A stretch of DNA of 50,271 nt from UBA5336 sp039818165 (lineage in GTDB: Bacteria > Pseudomonadota > Alphaproteobacteria > Caulobacterales > Hyphomonadaceae): positions 1-50,271 of the forward strand of contig JBCBUL010000022.1 of NCBI GenBank assembly GCA_039818165.1, read 5' to 3'. A model generated the notes under the pieces. That model had not been told where the DNA came from and made no database searches. It saw only the letters and a list, made by a program, of their open reading frames with translations. Both the position numbers and the translations under genes were made by a program. Below, piece by piece: positions 25,607 through 33,700 of the stretch. Positions within the stretch are counted from its first letter, which is position 1. Each line of letters begins with the position of its first letter.

Positions 25607-28600
25607 CTAGTCGACGTCTTGTCCGGTTTCGCCGAGGGGGGGTAGGGGCCTGGCGCTTAGGTCTGGGATGGGCTCTGTGCGGATTTTTTCCTCGAGGTAG
25701 CCGATGGCGGCGTCGAGTTGGGCATCCTCGCCGTTGAATGTGGCGTGGGGCGGGTTGATGACGTCCACATCGGGGGAGACGCCGCGCCCTTCGATCAGCC
25801 AGCGTCCGTCGAGGCCCGACTGGGCAAATTCCGCGATACGGGCAATGCCGCGGTCGGACAGGCGGTTGCGGTCTGACAGCCAGATGCCGGCCCCGGCCGT
25901 GCGTGTGCCGATCAGGGTGCCGAGGTCGAGCGCTTTCACGCCCGCTGCGAAGGTCTCACCGTCCGAATAGGTGCCCTCATTGATCAGCACGGCGAGGTGG
26001 CCGCGGAAGGTTTGCTGCATATTGGTGGTTGGTTCGCCGCCAACGGGATATTCCCAATAGGCCCAGACCTGGCGCAGCAGGACGCCGATCACGAAACTGT
26101 CGACATTGCCGCCGCGATTGCCGCGCACATCGATGATGATGCCGTCCTTGTCCCAGTGCTCGTAGAAGTCGCGCATGAAGCTGGCGATGTCTCCGCCGCC
26201 CATGGCTTGCAGGTGGAGATAGCCGATCTCGCCATCGGTCGCTTCGGCGACAGCGCGGCGATTGGTTTCGACCCAATGCCGGTAGCGCAGCTGGCTGGCG
26301 GGCCAGTAGCCCACGGGTTGCACGATCTCGCTGATCTCTTCGCGACCGCGGCGCAGGTCCAGGCGCACCTCCTGGCCGGCCTTGTGGGTCAGCGCAGCGC
26401 TGAGGTCGGCCTGACTGGCCACGGCGCGGCCATCGACCGCTGTGAGGACATCGCCCTCGCGCACATCCATGCCCGGCATCAACAGCGGGCCGCGCTGTTC
26501 GATCAGGTCCCGTTCGGCTTGGTAGATGCGCGTGATTTCGAGACCGCCAGACACGGGCGTCAGGTCTGCCCCAAGGGACGCAGCCGTGCCGGATTCAGGA
26601 TCACTCGGTTGGTCTCCGCCGCCGACCTGGCTGTGCAGGATGCCGAGCTCCCAAGCCATCTGGCCCAGCAGGTCGTTCAGCTCCGAGCGGTGTCCGATCC
26701 GGTCCACTAGGGGCAGGTACTTCTCCCGTACCGCGTCCCAGTCCACGCCGCGCAAGCTTGGATCATATGCAAAGTCCCGGTGCAGGCGCCAGGCGTCGAG
26801 GAATTGCTGGCGCCATTCGGCACTTGGATTGACGCGCAGGCGCCAGTCGCCAAGCCGGACACGGTGGTTGCCAAGGTCGCTGGGCAGACTGGCTTTGGCG
26901 TCCACGATGATCGGAGCTGAAAGCCCGCCATTGCGCGGCACATACATCAGCTTGCTGCCATCCTTGGACAGTTCAAAGTCTGCCACAGAGCTGCCGACGA
27001 GGGTTTTGACATCGGGCTCGGTGCCGATCCCGATGGCTTTGAGCGGCGTATCATCACCGTCGCGCGCCAAAACGAACAGGAATTTTCCGTTGGCTTTCAG
27101 ACCAAAGAAACTGTCAGCGTCGACGGGCACTTGCCAGAGGCGATCAGCAACACCGTCGAAGGTGATCTCGGTCTCCTCATCATCCCCATTTTCCTCTTCG
27201 CCATCTTCGTCCTCTTCTTCGTTGGAGGCGTCGTCTGCGCCGGCGGTCAGTTCGTTTTCCGGATGGAAGGGGAATTTCGCATCGGGGACGAGTTGCAGTG
27301 CATAGATCCGGGTGCGCTTGTGGAAGGCTGGCGCTGCAACACGGTCGCCCCAAGGGCCGGATGGAGTGGCAACGAAATTGCGGTCCGACAGGAAATAGAG
27401 CCATTCCCCATCAGCCGAAAAGGCTGGGCCACCGGCTTCATACTTGTCGCCGGAAACAACCAGGCGCTGACCCGTTTCCAGGTCCCGTAGGGCGACCTGG
27501 CCCATGCCGTTTTCGTCATAGACGCCATAGGCGACGTAGCGCCCGTCAGAGGACCAGGCGATATCGTCGAACGCGTCGTCGAAGCCGCTGTCGGTGGTCT
27601 CCACGAGGCTTTTCTGCCGGCTCTCGATATCCAGAGACCAGAGCCGGCCAAGTTTATCGTCGTAGAGAATGCGTTCGCCGTCGGGAGAGGGGTAGAGGCT
27701 CCAGATGTGGGCATCGGAGTCCTCTGTCAGTTGCTCCGGCGCACCGCGTCCATCGGCAGGAAAACGCCAGATCTCACCGCGCAAGCCCTGGTCCAGGATC
27801 GTGTAGATCCAGTCTTCCTCCATGCCCAGTCTGGCGCCGCGGGCGCGGGCGTCTTCGGGAATGACCAGTTCGATCCGACGCTGAGACTTCGGGAAAGCCA
27901 GCGCCACATTCGCCCGTGCCGTCACGACGGCTGACTTGCCCTCCGGACCGATATGGGCGCCTTCCATGTATCGTATCGGGTTGCCCAGCCACCGCGTGCG
28001 CGTGTGATCGCGATCGCTGTCCAGCGTGATTTCCAACAGGGTCTCGGTGCCGGCTTCGATGTCGTACGTGAAGAGATCGCCGCCGCGCTGGTACGCAATG
28101 GTGCCGTCAGACAGGCTGGGGGACTGGATCTGCCAGCCATCAAACTCTGTCAATTTCTGCACATCGCCGCCCATGCCGGTCATCGACCAGATATTGTCGG
28201 ACCCGCCTTCGTCGCTGATGAAGTAAAGTCGATCATTCCACCACATGATATCGCGTATCGGGGCATCGAAATCGCTGGCCAGCCGGATCGCCTCACGGCC
28301 CTCGCGGCCATCAAAACGCCAGAGCTGCGCCATGCGGCCGCCGCGATAAAGCACGGCATTGTCATTGCTGATGGACAGGCCGAACCGTGTGAAGAAGAGC
28401 GCCCCATCGCCATAAACGCCCGTTGAGGCGCTGTGCAGGGGGAGCGTATCCGCCACCAGCGTCTCGGGATTGACGGTGCGCAAGCGGCGCGGGCGTGTGC
28501 CGGGCGCGTTGGTGGAGGTGAAGAGAACCTCACCTTCCGGGGTCCACCCCTGAACACTCACGCCGCCGCCTTCAAACGTCACCCGCTTTGGCGGTCCGCC

Positions 28601-28891
28601 AGTGACCGGCGCAATATAGACCTCCGTTGGGCCGCCATAATTGGCGTTGAAGGCAATGGTTTCGCCGTCCGGGGAGATTGCTGAACTGCGCTCGGTTTCG
28701 GGGTGGGTGGTGATCCGGGTGGCGATGCCGCCTGCCAGATCCGTGCGCCAGAGGTCTCCCTCGCTGGAGAAGATCAGCGTGTCATTGTGCAGGGCGGGGT
28801 CGCGAAGGTAGCCGTCTACTTGTGCCTCCGCAGCCCAGGGCGCCACACTGGCCAAGACTGCCAAACACACAAAAATCCTGCTGACGCCCAT
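25607..28891 (-). CDS. Tricorn-like S41 protease (secreted)
   Basis: The 1094-residue protein has a signal peptide (cleavage near AEA-Q), a WD40/TolB-like beta-propeller region with repeated SPDGE/SADGE blocks (for example SSAISPDGETIAF), a very acidic insertion (DEDGEEENGDDEETE) and a PDZ plus S41 C-terminal half. There HSQVGGG and NEGTYSDGETFA supply the tricorn His and Ser (about residue 976). Tricorn enzymes degrade peptides. ATG 28891 follows GAGGGGGAG. The gene is divergent from a TonB receptor of the starch locus; a joint role, such as degrading peptides released with the glycan, is only inferred. An alternative is general protein recycling. Confidence 0.9.
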   Translation of the reverse strand: MGVSRIFVCLAVLASVAPWAAEAQVDGYLRDPALHNDTLIFSSEGDLWRTDLAGGIATRITTHPETERSSAISPDGETIAFNANYGGPTEVYIAPVTGGPPKRVTFEGGGVSVQGWTPEGEVLFTSTNAPGTRPRRLRTVNPETLVADTLPLHSASTGVYGDGALFFTRFGLSISNDNAVLYRGGRMAQLWRFDGREGREAIRLASDFDAPIRDIMWWNDRLYFISDEGGSDNIWSMTGMGGDVQKLTEFDGWQIQSPSLSDGTIAYQRGGDLFTYDIEAGTETLLEITLDSDRDHTRTRWLGNPIRYMEGAHIGPEGKSAVVTARANVALAFPKSQRRIELVIPEDARARGARLGMEEDWIYTILDQGLRGEIWRFPADGRGAPEQLTEDSDAHIWSLYPSPDGERILYDDKLGRLWSLDIESRQKSLVETTDSGFDDAFDDIAWSSDGRYVAYGVYDENGMGQVALRDLETGQRLVVSGDKYEAGGPAFSADGEWLYFLSDRNFVATPSGPWGDRVAAPAFHKRTRIYALQLVPDAKFPFHPENELTAGADDASNEEEDEDGEEENGDDEETEITFDGVADRLWQVPVDADSFFGLKANGKFLFVLARDGDDTPLKAIGIGTEPDVKTLVGSSVADFELSKDGSKLMYVPRNGGLSAPIIVDAKASLPSDLGNHRVRLGDWRLRVNPSAEWRQQFLDAWRLHRDFAYDPSLRGVDWDAVREKYLPLVDRIGHRSELNDLLGQMAWELGILHSQVGGGDQPSDPESGTAASLGADLTPVSGGLEITRIYQAERDLIEQRGPLLMPGMDVREGDVLTAVDGRAVASQADLSAALTHKAGQEVRLDLRRGREEISEIVQPVGYWPASQLRYRHWVETNRRAVAEATDGEIGYLHLQAMGGGDIASFMRDFYEHWDKDGIIIDVRGNRGGNVDSFVIGVLLRQVWAYWEYPVGGEPTTNMQQTFRGHLAVLINEGTYSDGETFAAGVKALDLGTLIGTRTAGAGIWLSDRNRLSDRGIARIAEFAQSGLDGRWLIEGRGVSPDVDVINPPHATFNGEDAQLDAAIGYLEEKIRTEPIPDLSARPLPPLGETGQDVD

Positions 28892-29001
28892 CACGCTCCC
28901 CCTCACCGTTGCATTTCAAAGCGGTAAACAATCACGCAGCCGGGCGCGTATCAACGCCTTCTGTTTGAATTGGTTCTCCTAGCGTTGCTGTTTTTCAACG
29001 A

Positions 29002-29028
29002 CTTGCAAACCTTTGCAAGCGCTTTTGG
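29002..29028. promoter_or_regulatory. Two overlapping LacI-type dyads
   Basis: CTTGCAAA and TTTGCAAG are exact inverted repeats with a two-base centre (29002-29019). The second arm also begins TTGCAAGCGCTTTTGG, with the LacI-type centre AAGCGCTT. The overlap means one dimer could block another or the two could cooperate. Confidence 0.6.
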
Positions 29029-29112
29029 AACCCGGCGGAGCCGATGAGCCAAGCGCGCCAACGGCATTTGAGAATCGCGACGATTTCAACGCTCAATTGG
29101 CTGGAAAAACGG

Positions 29113-29128
29113 TTTCGCAGGTGCGAAA
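29113..29128. promoter_or_regulatory. TTTCGCA-GG-TGCGAAA dyad
   Basis: Seven-base exact inverted repeats around GG. Same architecture (arms plus two-base centre) as the dyad at 29002, with C in place of A. It is probably a diverged copy of the same operator type. Confidence 0.45.
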
Positions 29129-29137
29129 TGAGAGGTT

Positions 29138-29155
29138 CTTGCAAAATTTGCAAAG
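29138..29155. promoter_or_regulatory. TTGCAAA-A-TTTGCAA dyad
   Basis: TTGCAAA (29139-29145) and TTTGCAA (29147-29153) are inverted with a one-base centre. Together with the other dyads it makes this the densest cluster of such sites in the window. Confidence 0.5.
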
Positions 29156-29318
29156 ATGCGCTTCGCGAGAAACCGCCCAAAATTACACGTGTTTCGTAAC
29201 TTTTCAGCGACACTGAAGCCGGTATCCAAGGAAATTCTGAAATTTGAATTGCAATGTTTGCAGGCTTTTGCAATATGACGATTATAAGAAAATCTGGCAG
29301 TACCATCGGGAGGAAAAT

Positions 29319-32102
29319 ATGTCAGACCGCGCCACCCTGCGCACCCAACTTCTTGTGGGTGCAGCTTCAAGTGCATTCCTGCTTTTCAGCGCTCCAGCCA
29401 TGGCCCAAGAGGCTCCGGCTGACGCTCCTGTCGAAACGACGGAAGCGGACGAAGAGGCCCGGCTGGGCGTCGTGAGCGTCTCCGGTATCCGTGGGTCCAT
29501 CGCGGACTCGCTGGCCACCAAGCGGAACGCGACTTCAATCGTCGAAGCCATCTCGGCTGAGGACATCGGTAAGCTGCCTGACCTGTCCATCGCCGACTCG
29601 CTCGCCCGCCTTCCCGGCGTGACAGCCCAGCGTGTCCGTGGCCGCTCGCAGCAAATCTCGATCCGTGGCCTCGGCCCGGATTTCTCGCTTGCGCTCCTGA
29701 ATGGTCGCGAGATCGTCTCTGCCGGCAACAATCGCGGCGTCGAATTTGACCAGTTCCCGTCCGAGTTGATCTCCCAGGGTATCGTCTACAAGTCGCCAGA
29801 CGCTACACTCGCCGCCACGGGTATCGCTGGCGCTGTCGACCTGCGCACGGTGCGCCCGCTCGACTTCGATGACCGCCGGATCAACCTGTCGGGCAAATAT
29901 GTTTACAATGACCGCGGCGAGCTGAACCCAGACTTTGACAGCAATGGCTATCGCCTGTTCGGATCGATTATCGACCAGAACGAAGATGGCACCATTGGCT
30001 GGTCTCTCGGTGTTACGATCCAAGACAATCCCACACAGTTCACGTCCCGCGAGTTGAAGACCAACGGCGGTCAAACATCCATCGATCCTGCAACCGGGCT
30101 GGTTTATCCGTCCGATAACCCGCGTACAGGTGTTGTCTCTCGCGAATTCAAGCGGACCTCGGTCGCAGGTGCCCTGCAATTCGAGCCAACCGATCGTTTC
30201 TCAGCAACGATTGATGCCTTCTACACCGACACCGAAGACAACGGCATTTTCCGTGGCGTCGAGACTCCGATTGCCAGCTGGTCTTCAGCAGAATTCCAGG
30301 GCACGACTGGCACGTCAGGGTTTGCTGATGCAGCGACCTATAACAATGTCACGACATTCCTGCGTACTGACACCGAAGGCAATGAGGCCGAAATCTGGGC
30401 CCTCGGTCTGAACACGACCTACGAAGTGTCCGACCGCCTGCGTTTGACTGGTGACTTCTCCCGTTCGACCCTTGATCGCAACGACATTGACTATGAGTCC
30501 TATGCAGGCACCGGCTTTGCCGGCGCAGGCCCGACCGACACGTTGGGCTTTGGATTTGACGATGACGGCGCCTACCAGATCCGAGCGGGTCTGGACTACA
30601 CCGATCCCGGTGTTGTTCTGCTGACCGATCCAGGTGGTTGGGGTCAGGTGGGCTTCATCAAGGAGCCGAAAGTCGAAGACGAACTCGACCAACTGCGTGG
30701 TGAAGCCGAGTACGACCTTGAGACGAATATTTTCTCCAGCGTGGTCGGCGGTGTGCTGCTGACCAATCGTGAGAAGACCTTCGACTCCAACGAAGCGTTC
30801 ATTCGCGCTGGCGACTCCTGGGTAAACGGCTCTCTTGCGATCCCGACCAACCGGATTGAGGGTTCGACGGACTCCGATGACATCGGTCTCGATATTATCG
30901 CCTACGACCCAAGTAGCTTCCTGACGGATGGCACTTACAACCTTGAGAAAGCGACTTTCGACACTGAATGGTCGATCGAGGAAGAGATTGTCACGCTGTA
31001 TGCCATGGCGAACATCGACAGCACCTTCTCGGGTGTGCCGGTTCGCGGTAATGTCGGTGTGCAGTACGTTGACACGACGCAGAAATCGACCGGTACCGTC
31101 AATCTCGGCGGCAACCAGACGCTGCAAACCGTCGAAGAAACGTACACGAACTTCCTGCCCAGTCTGAACCTGAGCTTCGAAGTGGCTGACAGCACGTTTG
31201 TACGCCTAGCGGCGGCTCAAACCATTACTCGGGCGCGTCTGGATGACCTGGCCGCAAACCAGCAGCTATCAACCAGCGATACCGTGTGTACTGATACCGA
31301 TGGCGACCAGTTGCCAGACACCCAGGTCTCTCCGGTCACGCCGACAAACACCTGTTTCTCACTCGGTGGCGGCAACCCCTTCCTGCAGCCATATCAGTCA
31401 ACGAGCTTCGACCTGTCGTTTGAACGCTACTTTGACGACACGACTGCTGTTGCTGTGGCCTTCTTCCACAAGGATCTAAGTGACTGGGTCGAAAACAACC
31501 CATCCTTGGTCGATGGAAGTCAGACGATCCGTGCAGCTGGACTGGGAACCTTCCTCGATGCCAATCCAGATGTCTCGCTAACGCGCCTCAATGGTCAGGA
31601 GAACATTGCGGACGGTTCGATCACAGGCATCGAGACCACGCTTCGCCTTGGCCTCGACCGTTTCCTGCCAGAGTATCTCGAAGGCTTCGGTTTCAACGCC
31701 AGCTATACCTATGCTGATGCGGAACTCGACTTCGACGGAAACACCATTGATATCCCGGGCTATTCCGAGACGGTTTGGTCTGGTGATATCTACTACGAGA
31801 ACCACGGCTGGCGGAACCGGCTCAGTGTTCGCAACCGCGGTGAGTTCCTGTCTGAAGTGCCGCTGTTTGATGGTGGCCTGGTTGGCGCCCAGGCTCAGGA
31901 AGAGACCATTGTGGATCTCCAGATCGGCTATGACTGGGATGCTGGTCCGCTCGAGGGCTTCGGTGTGAACTTCGAAGTGTTCAACCTCACCGACGAACCA
32001 TTCGTGACCGAAGAGCAGACCACGGATCCTAACGTGATCTTCCCGAGCCGCCATGAGCTCTACGGCACAACTTACAATCTCACGGTCACCAAGTCCTTCT
32101 AG
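29319..32102 (+). CDS. TonB-dependent receptor, maltodextrin-type (Caulobacter/Xanthomonas branch)
   Basis: The 927-residue receptor has a signal peptide (MSDRATLRTQLLVGAASSAF to AMA-Q28), a plug with GIRGSIADSLATKRNA, EAISAEDIGKLPDLSIADSLARLPGV and GRSQQISIRGLGPDFSLALLNGRE, the mark of the TIGR01782 branch used for glycans in Caulobacter and Xanthomonas, and a barrel ending KSF. ATG 29319 follows GGGAGG. The location among alpha-glucan enzymes and the LacI-type sites at its promoter point to maltodextrin import, by analogy with Caulobacter MalA. A good terminator follows at once, so the halogenase gene downstream is probably read from its own or read-through transcription. Confidence 0.93.
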   Translation: MSDRATLRTQLLVGAASSAFLLFSAPAMAQEAPADAPVETTEADEEARLGVVSVSGIRGSIADSLATKRNATSIVEAISAEDIGKLPDLSIADSLARLPGVTAQRVRGRSQQISIRGLGPDFSLALLNGREIVSAGNNRGVEFDQFPSELISQGIVYKSPDATLAATGIAGAVDLRTVRPLDFDDRRINLSGKYVYNDRGELNPDFDSNGYRLFGSIIDQNEDGTIGWSLGVTIQDNPTQFTSRELKTNGGQTSIDPATGLVYPSDNPRTGVVSREFKRTSVAGALQFEPTDRFSATIDAFYTDTEDNGIFRGVETPIASWSSAEFQGTTGTSGFADAATYNNVTTFLRTDTEGNEAEIWALGLNTTYEVSDRLRLTGDFSRSTLDRNDIDYESYAGTGFAGAGPTDTLGFGFDDDGAYQIRAGLDYTDPGVVLLTDPGGWGQVGFIKEPKVEDELDQLRGEAEYDLETNIFSSVVGGVLLTNREKTFDSNEAFIRAGDSWVNGSLAIPTNRIEGSTDSDDIGLDIIAYDPSSFLTDGTYNLEKATFDTEWSIEEEIVTLYAMANIDSTFSGVPVRGNVGVQYVDTTQKSTGTVNLGGNQTLQTVEETYTNFLPSLNLSFEVADSTFVRLAAAQTITRARLDDLAANQQLSTSDTVCTDTDGDQLPDTQVSPVTPTNTCFSLGGGNPFLQPYQSTSFDLSFERYFDDTTAVAVAFFHKDLSDWVENNPSLVDGSQTIRAAGLGTFLDANPDVSLTRLNGQENIADGSITGIETTLRLGLDRFLPEYLEGFGFNASYTYADAELDFDGNTIDIPGYSETVWSGDIYYENHGWRNRLSVRNRGEFLSEVPLFDGGLVGAQAQEETIVDLQIGYDWDAGPLEGFGVNFEVFNLTDEPFVTEEQTTDPNVIFPSRHELYGTTYNLTVTKSF

Positions 32103-32126
32103 GGCCGAGAGACTTTCCTCCTGAAC

Positions 32127-32163
32127 AGGCCCGTTTGGCGTGCGCCAGACGGGCCTCTTTTTT
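32127..32163 (+). terminator. Rho-independent terminator after the receptor
   Basis: AGGCCCGTTTGGCG (32127-32140) pairs with CGCCAGACGGGCCT (32143-32156) with one wobble, followed by C and six T (32158-32163). It lies 24 bp after the receptor stop and just before the halogenase start. The strength of the hairpin makes this the clearest terminator in the window. Confidence 0.92.
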
Positions 32164-32191
32164 CTGGAATTGAGACTGCTAGAGTCAGGCC

Positions 32192-33700
32192 ATGACGCAT
32201 CAGCAAATCAAGCGCGTGGTGATTGCGGGCGGGGGCACGGCGGGATGGATCTCGGCCGCGGCGCTGTCGAAGCTTTTGCCGCGGTCGGTCGAGATTACGC
32301 TCATCGAATCCGATGCCATCGGCACGGTCGGTGTCGGCGAGGCGACGATCCCCCAGATCCGCCGCCTGAACGGCATTCTTGGCCTGGACGAGAATGCGTT
32401 TGTGCGTGCGACCAACGGCACGTTCAAACTCGGCATCGAATTCAACAATTGGGGCCATAAGGGCGAGCGGTACCTGCACACCTTTGGCGACCCGGGGATT
32501 AACCTCGCCAACCTGCACTTCCACCAGTATTGGCTACGTGCGCGCGCCGAAGGCGGCAATACCAGCCTCTGGGACTACTCCCTGCACAATCATGTGGCCT
32601 ATTCGGGCAAGTTCGGACGGATGGAGCGGGTCGGCAATACGTCGATGACCGGCCTTGCCTACGCCTTCCACTTCGATGCGGGCCTCTATGCGGCGTTCCT
32701 GCGCCAGACCGCCGAGGCCAATGGCGCAAAGCGCATTGAGGGCAGAATTGTCGATGTCGCGCTGGACGGGGAGACGGGACACATCGCTTCGGTCCAGTTG
32801 GAGCGCGGCGAAAGGATTGAGGGCGATCTGTTCATCGATTGCTCCGGCTTTCGCGGCTTGCTCATTGGTGAAGCGCTCGGCGTCGACTATGAGGATTGGA
32901 GCCACTGGTTGCCCTGCAACCGCGCCGTCGCGGTCGGGTGTGAGCGGACCCAGCCTCTGCTGCCCTACACCAAGGCCACCGCCCATGATGCCGGCTGGCA
33001 GTGGCGCATCCCGCTGCAACACCGCACGGGCAATGGCCATGTCTTCTGCGATAGCTTCACCACGGAGGAGGCAGCACGCGACACCTTGCTTGCCAATCTG
33101 GATGGCGCGCCGCTGGGCGATCCGAAATCCCTCCGGTTCACGACCGGCCGCCGCAAGGCGTTCTGGGCGAAGAATTGCGTTTCGATTGGTCTCGCAAGCG
33201 GGTTTCTGGAGCCTCTGGAGTCCACATCGATCCATTTGATCCAGTCGAACGTTTCAAAGCTGATCGAGCTCTTCCCGACCATGGCGTTCGCGCCCGAGAC
33301 CATTGCGGAATACAACCGCCAGGTCGGCCATGAATATGAGCTGATCCGCGACTTTCTGATCCTGCATTACCACCGGACCGACCGCGAGGATTCCGAGTTC
33401 TGGCGCTACTGCAAATCCATGTCCGTGCCCGAGAGTCTGACCGCGAAGATGGCGCTGTTTGCCGGGGCGGGGCAGCTATACAAGGATCCGGAAGATCTGT
33501 TCCGGGAGTCCAGCTGGGTGCAGGTCATGGTGGGGCAGGGGCTTGTGCCCGGCAGTTACCACGCCATGGCAGACCGGCTCGACCGGGACCAGCTCCAGCG
33601 GTTCCTGTCAGATGTGAAGCAGATCATCGCCAAGGCGGGGGCACAGCTGCCCCAGCATGCCGACTTCATTGACGCTTACTGCGCGGCAGAGGCGCAGTAA
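32192..33700 (+). CDS. Tryptophan-halogenase-family flavoprotein 1
   Basis: The 502-residue protein is a PrnA-type flavin-dependent halogenase homologue. It has the FAD site GGGTAGWISAAAL (13-25), the halogenase Lys79 in NGTFKLGIEFN at the same position number as in PrnA, the WQWRIPLQHR motif (WxWxIP), and PLESTSIHLIQ, the region of the PrnA Glu346. So the catalytic residues seem present. Such genes occur in carbohydrate TonB-receptor loci of Caulobacter, Xanthomonas and relatives, where no tryptophan is the plain substrate and the real substrate is unknown. It follows the receptor and its terminator. It ends in YCAAEAQ-stop, and its 3' end overlaps a paralogue on the other strand by 25 bp. 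Confidence 0.9.
   Translation: MTHQQIKRVVIAGGGTAGWISAAALSKLLPRSVEITLIESDAIGTVGVGEATIPQIRRLNGILGLDENAFVRATNGTFKLGIEFNNWGHKGERYLHTFGDPGINLANLHFHQYWLRARAEGGNTSLWDYSLHNHVAYSGKFGRMERVGNTSMTGLAYAFHFDAGLYAAFLRQTAEANGAKRIEGRIVDVALDGETGHIASVQLERGERIEGDLFIDCSGFRGLLIGEALGVDYEDWSHWLPCNRAVAVGCERTQPLLPYTKATAHDAGWQWRIPLQHRTGNGHVFCDSFTTEEAARDTLLANLDGAPLGDPKSLRFTTGRRKAFWAKNCVSIGLASGFLEPLESTSIHLIQSNVSKLIELFPTMAFAPETIAEYNRQVGHEYELIRDFLILHYHRTDREDSEFWRYCKSMSVPESLTAKMALFAGAGQLYKDPEDLFRESSWVQVMVGQGLVPGSYHAMADRLDRDQLQRFLSDVKQIIAKAGAQLPQHADFIDAYCAAEAQ
33676..33700. repeat. 25-bp inverted repeat that encodes both halogenase C-termini
   Basis: TTACTGCGC (33676-33684), GGCAGAG, GCGCAGTAA (33692-33700) is a perfect 9-bp inverted repeat with a 7-bp centre. 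Read in either direction it ends a tryptophan-halogenase-type gene (YCA..AQ-stop). It can also form a hairpin at both mRNA ends. Confidence 0.85.

Larger units (their letters stand above)
28892..29318. promoter_or_regulatory. Divergent regulatory region with several TTGCAA dyads, no gene seen
   Basis: This 427-bp gap holds no gene. It holds repeated TTTGCAA-type sequence: CTTGCAAA-CC-TTTGCAAG at 29002-29019, flowing into TTGCAAGCGCTTTTGG (29013-29028, AAGCGCTT centre), TTTCGCA-GG-TGCGAAA (29113-29128), CTTGCAAA-A-TTTGCAAA (29138-29154) and three TTGCA repeats at 29249, 29258 and 29268. LacI/GalR-family operators have this kind of TTGCAA/AAGCGCTT symmetry. The LacI gene at 45903 in the same locus is the obvious binder. 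TATAAG at 29283-29288 could be a -10. Confidence 0.65.

Noticed and set aside
25997..26710. Plus-strand frame of 237 residues opposite the tricorn gene
   Set aside because: Antisense to the PDZ/S41 half, without ribosome site or motif.
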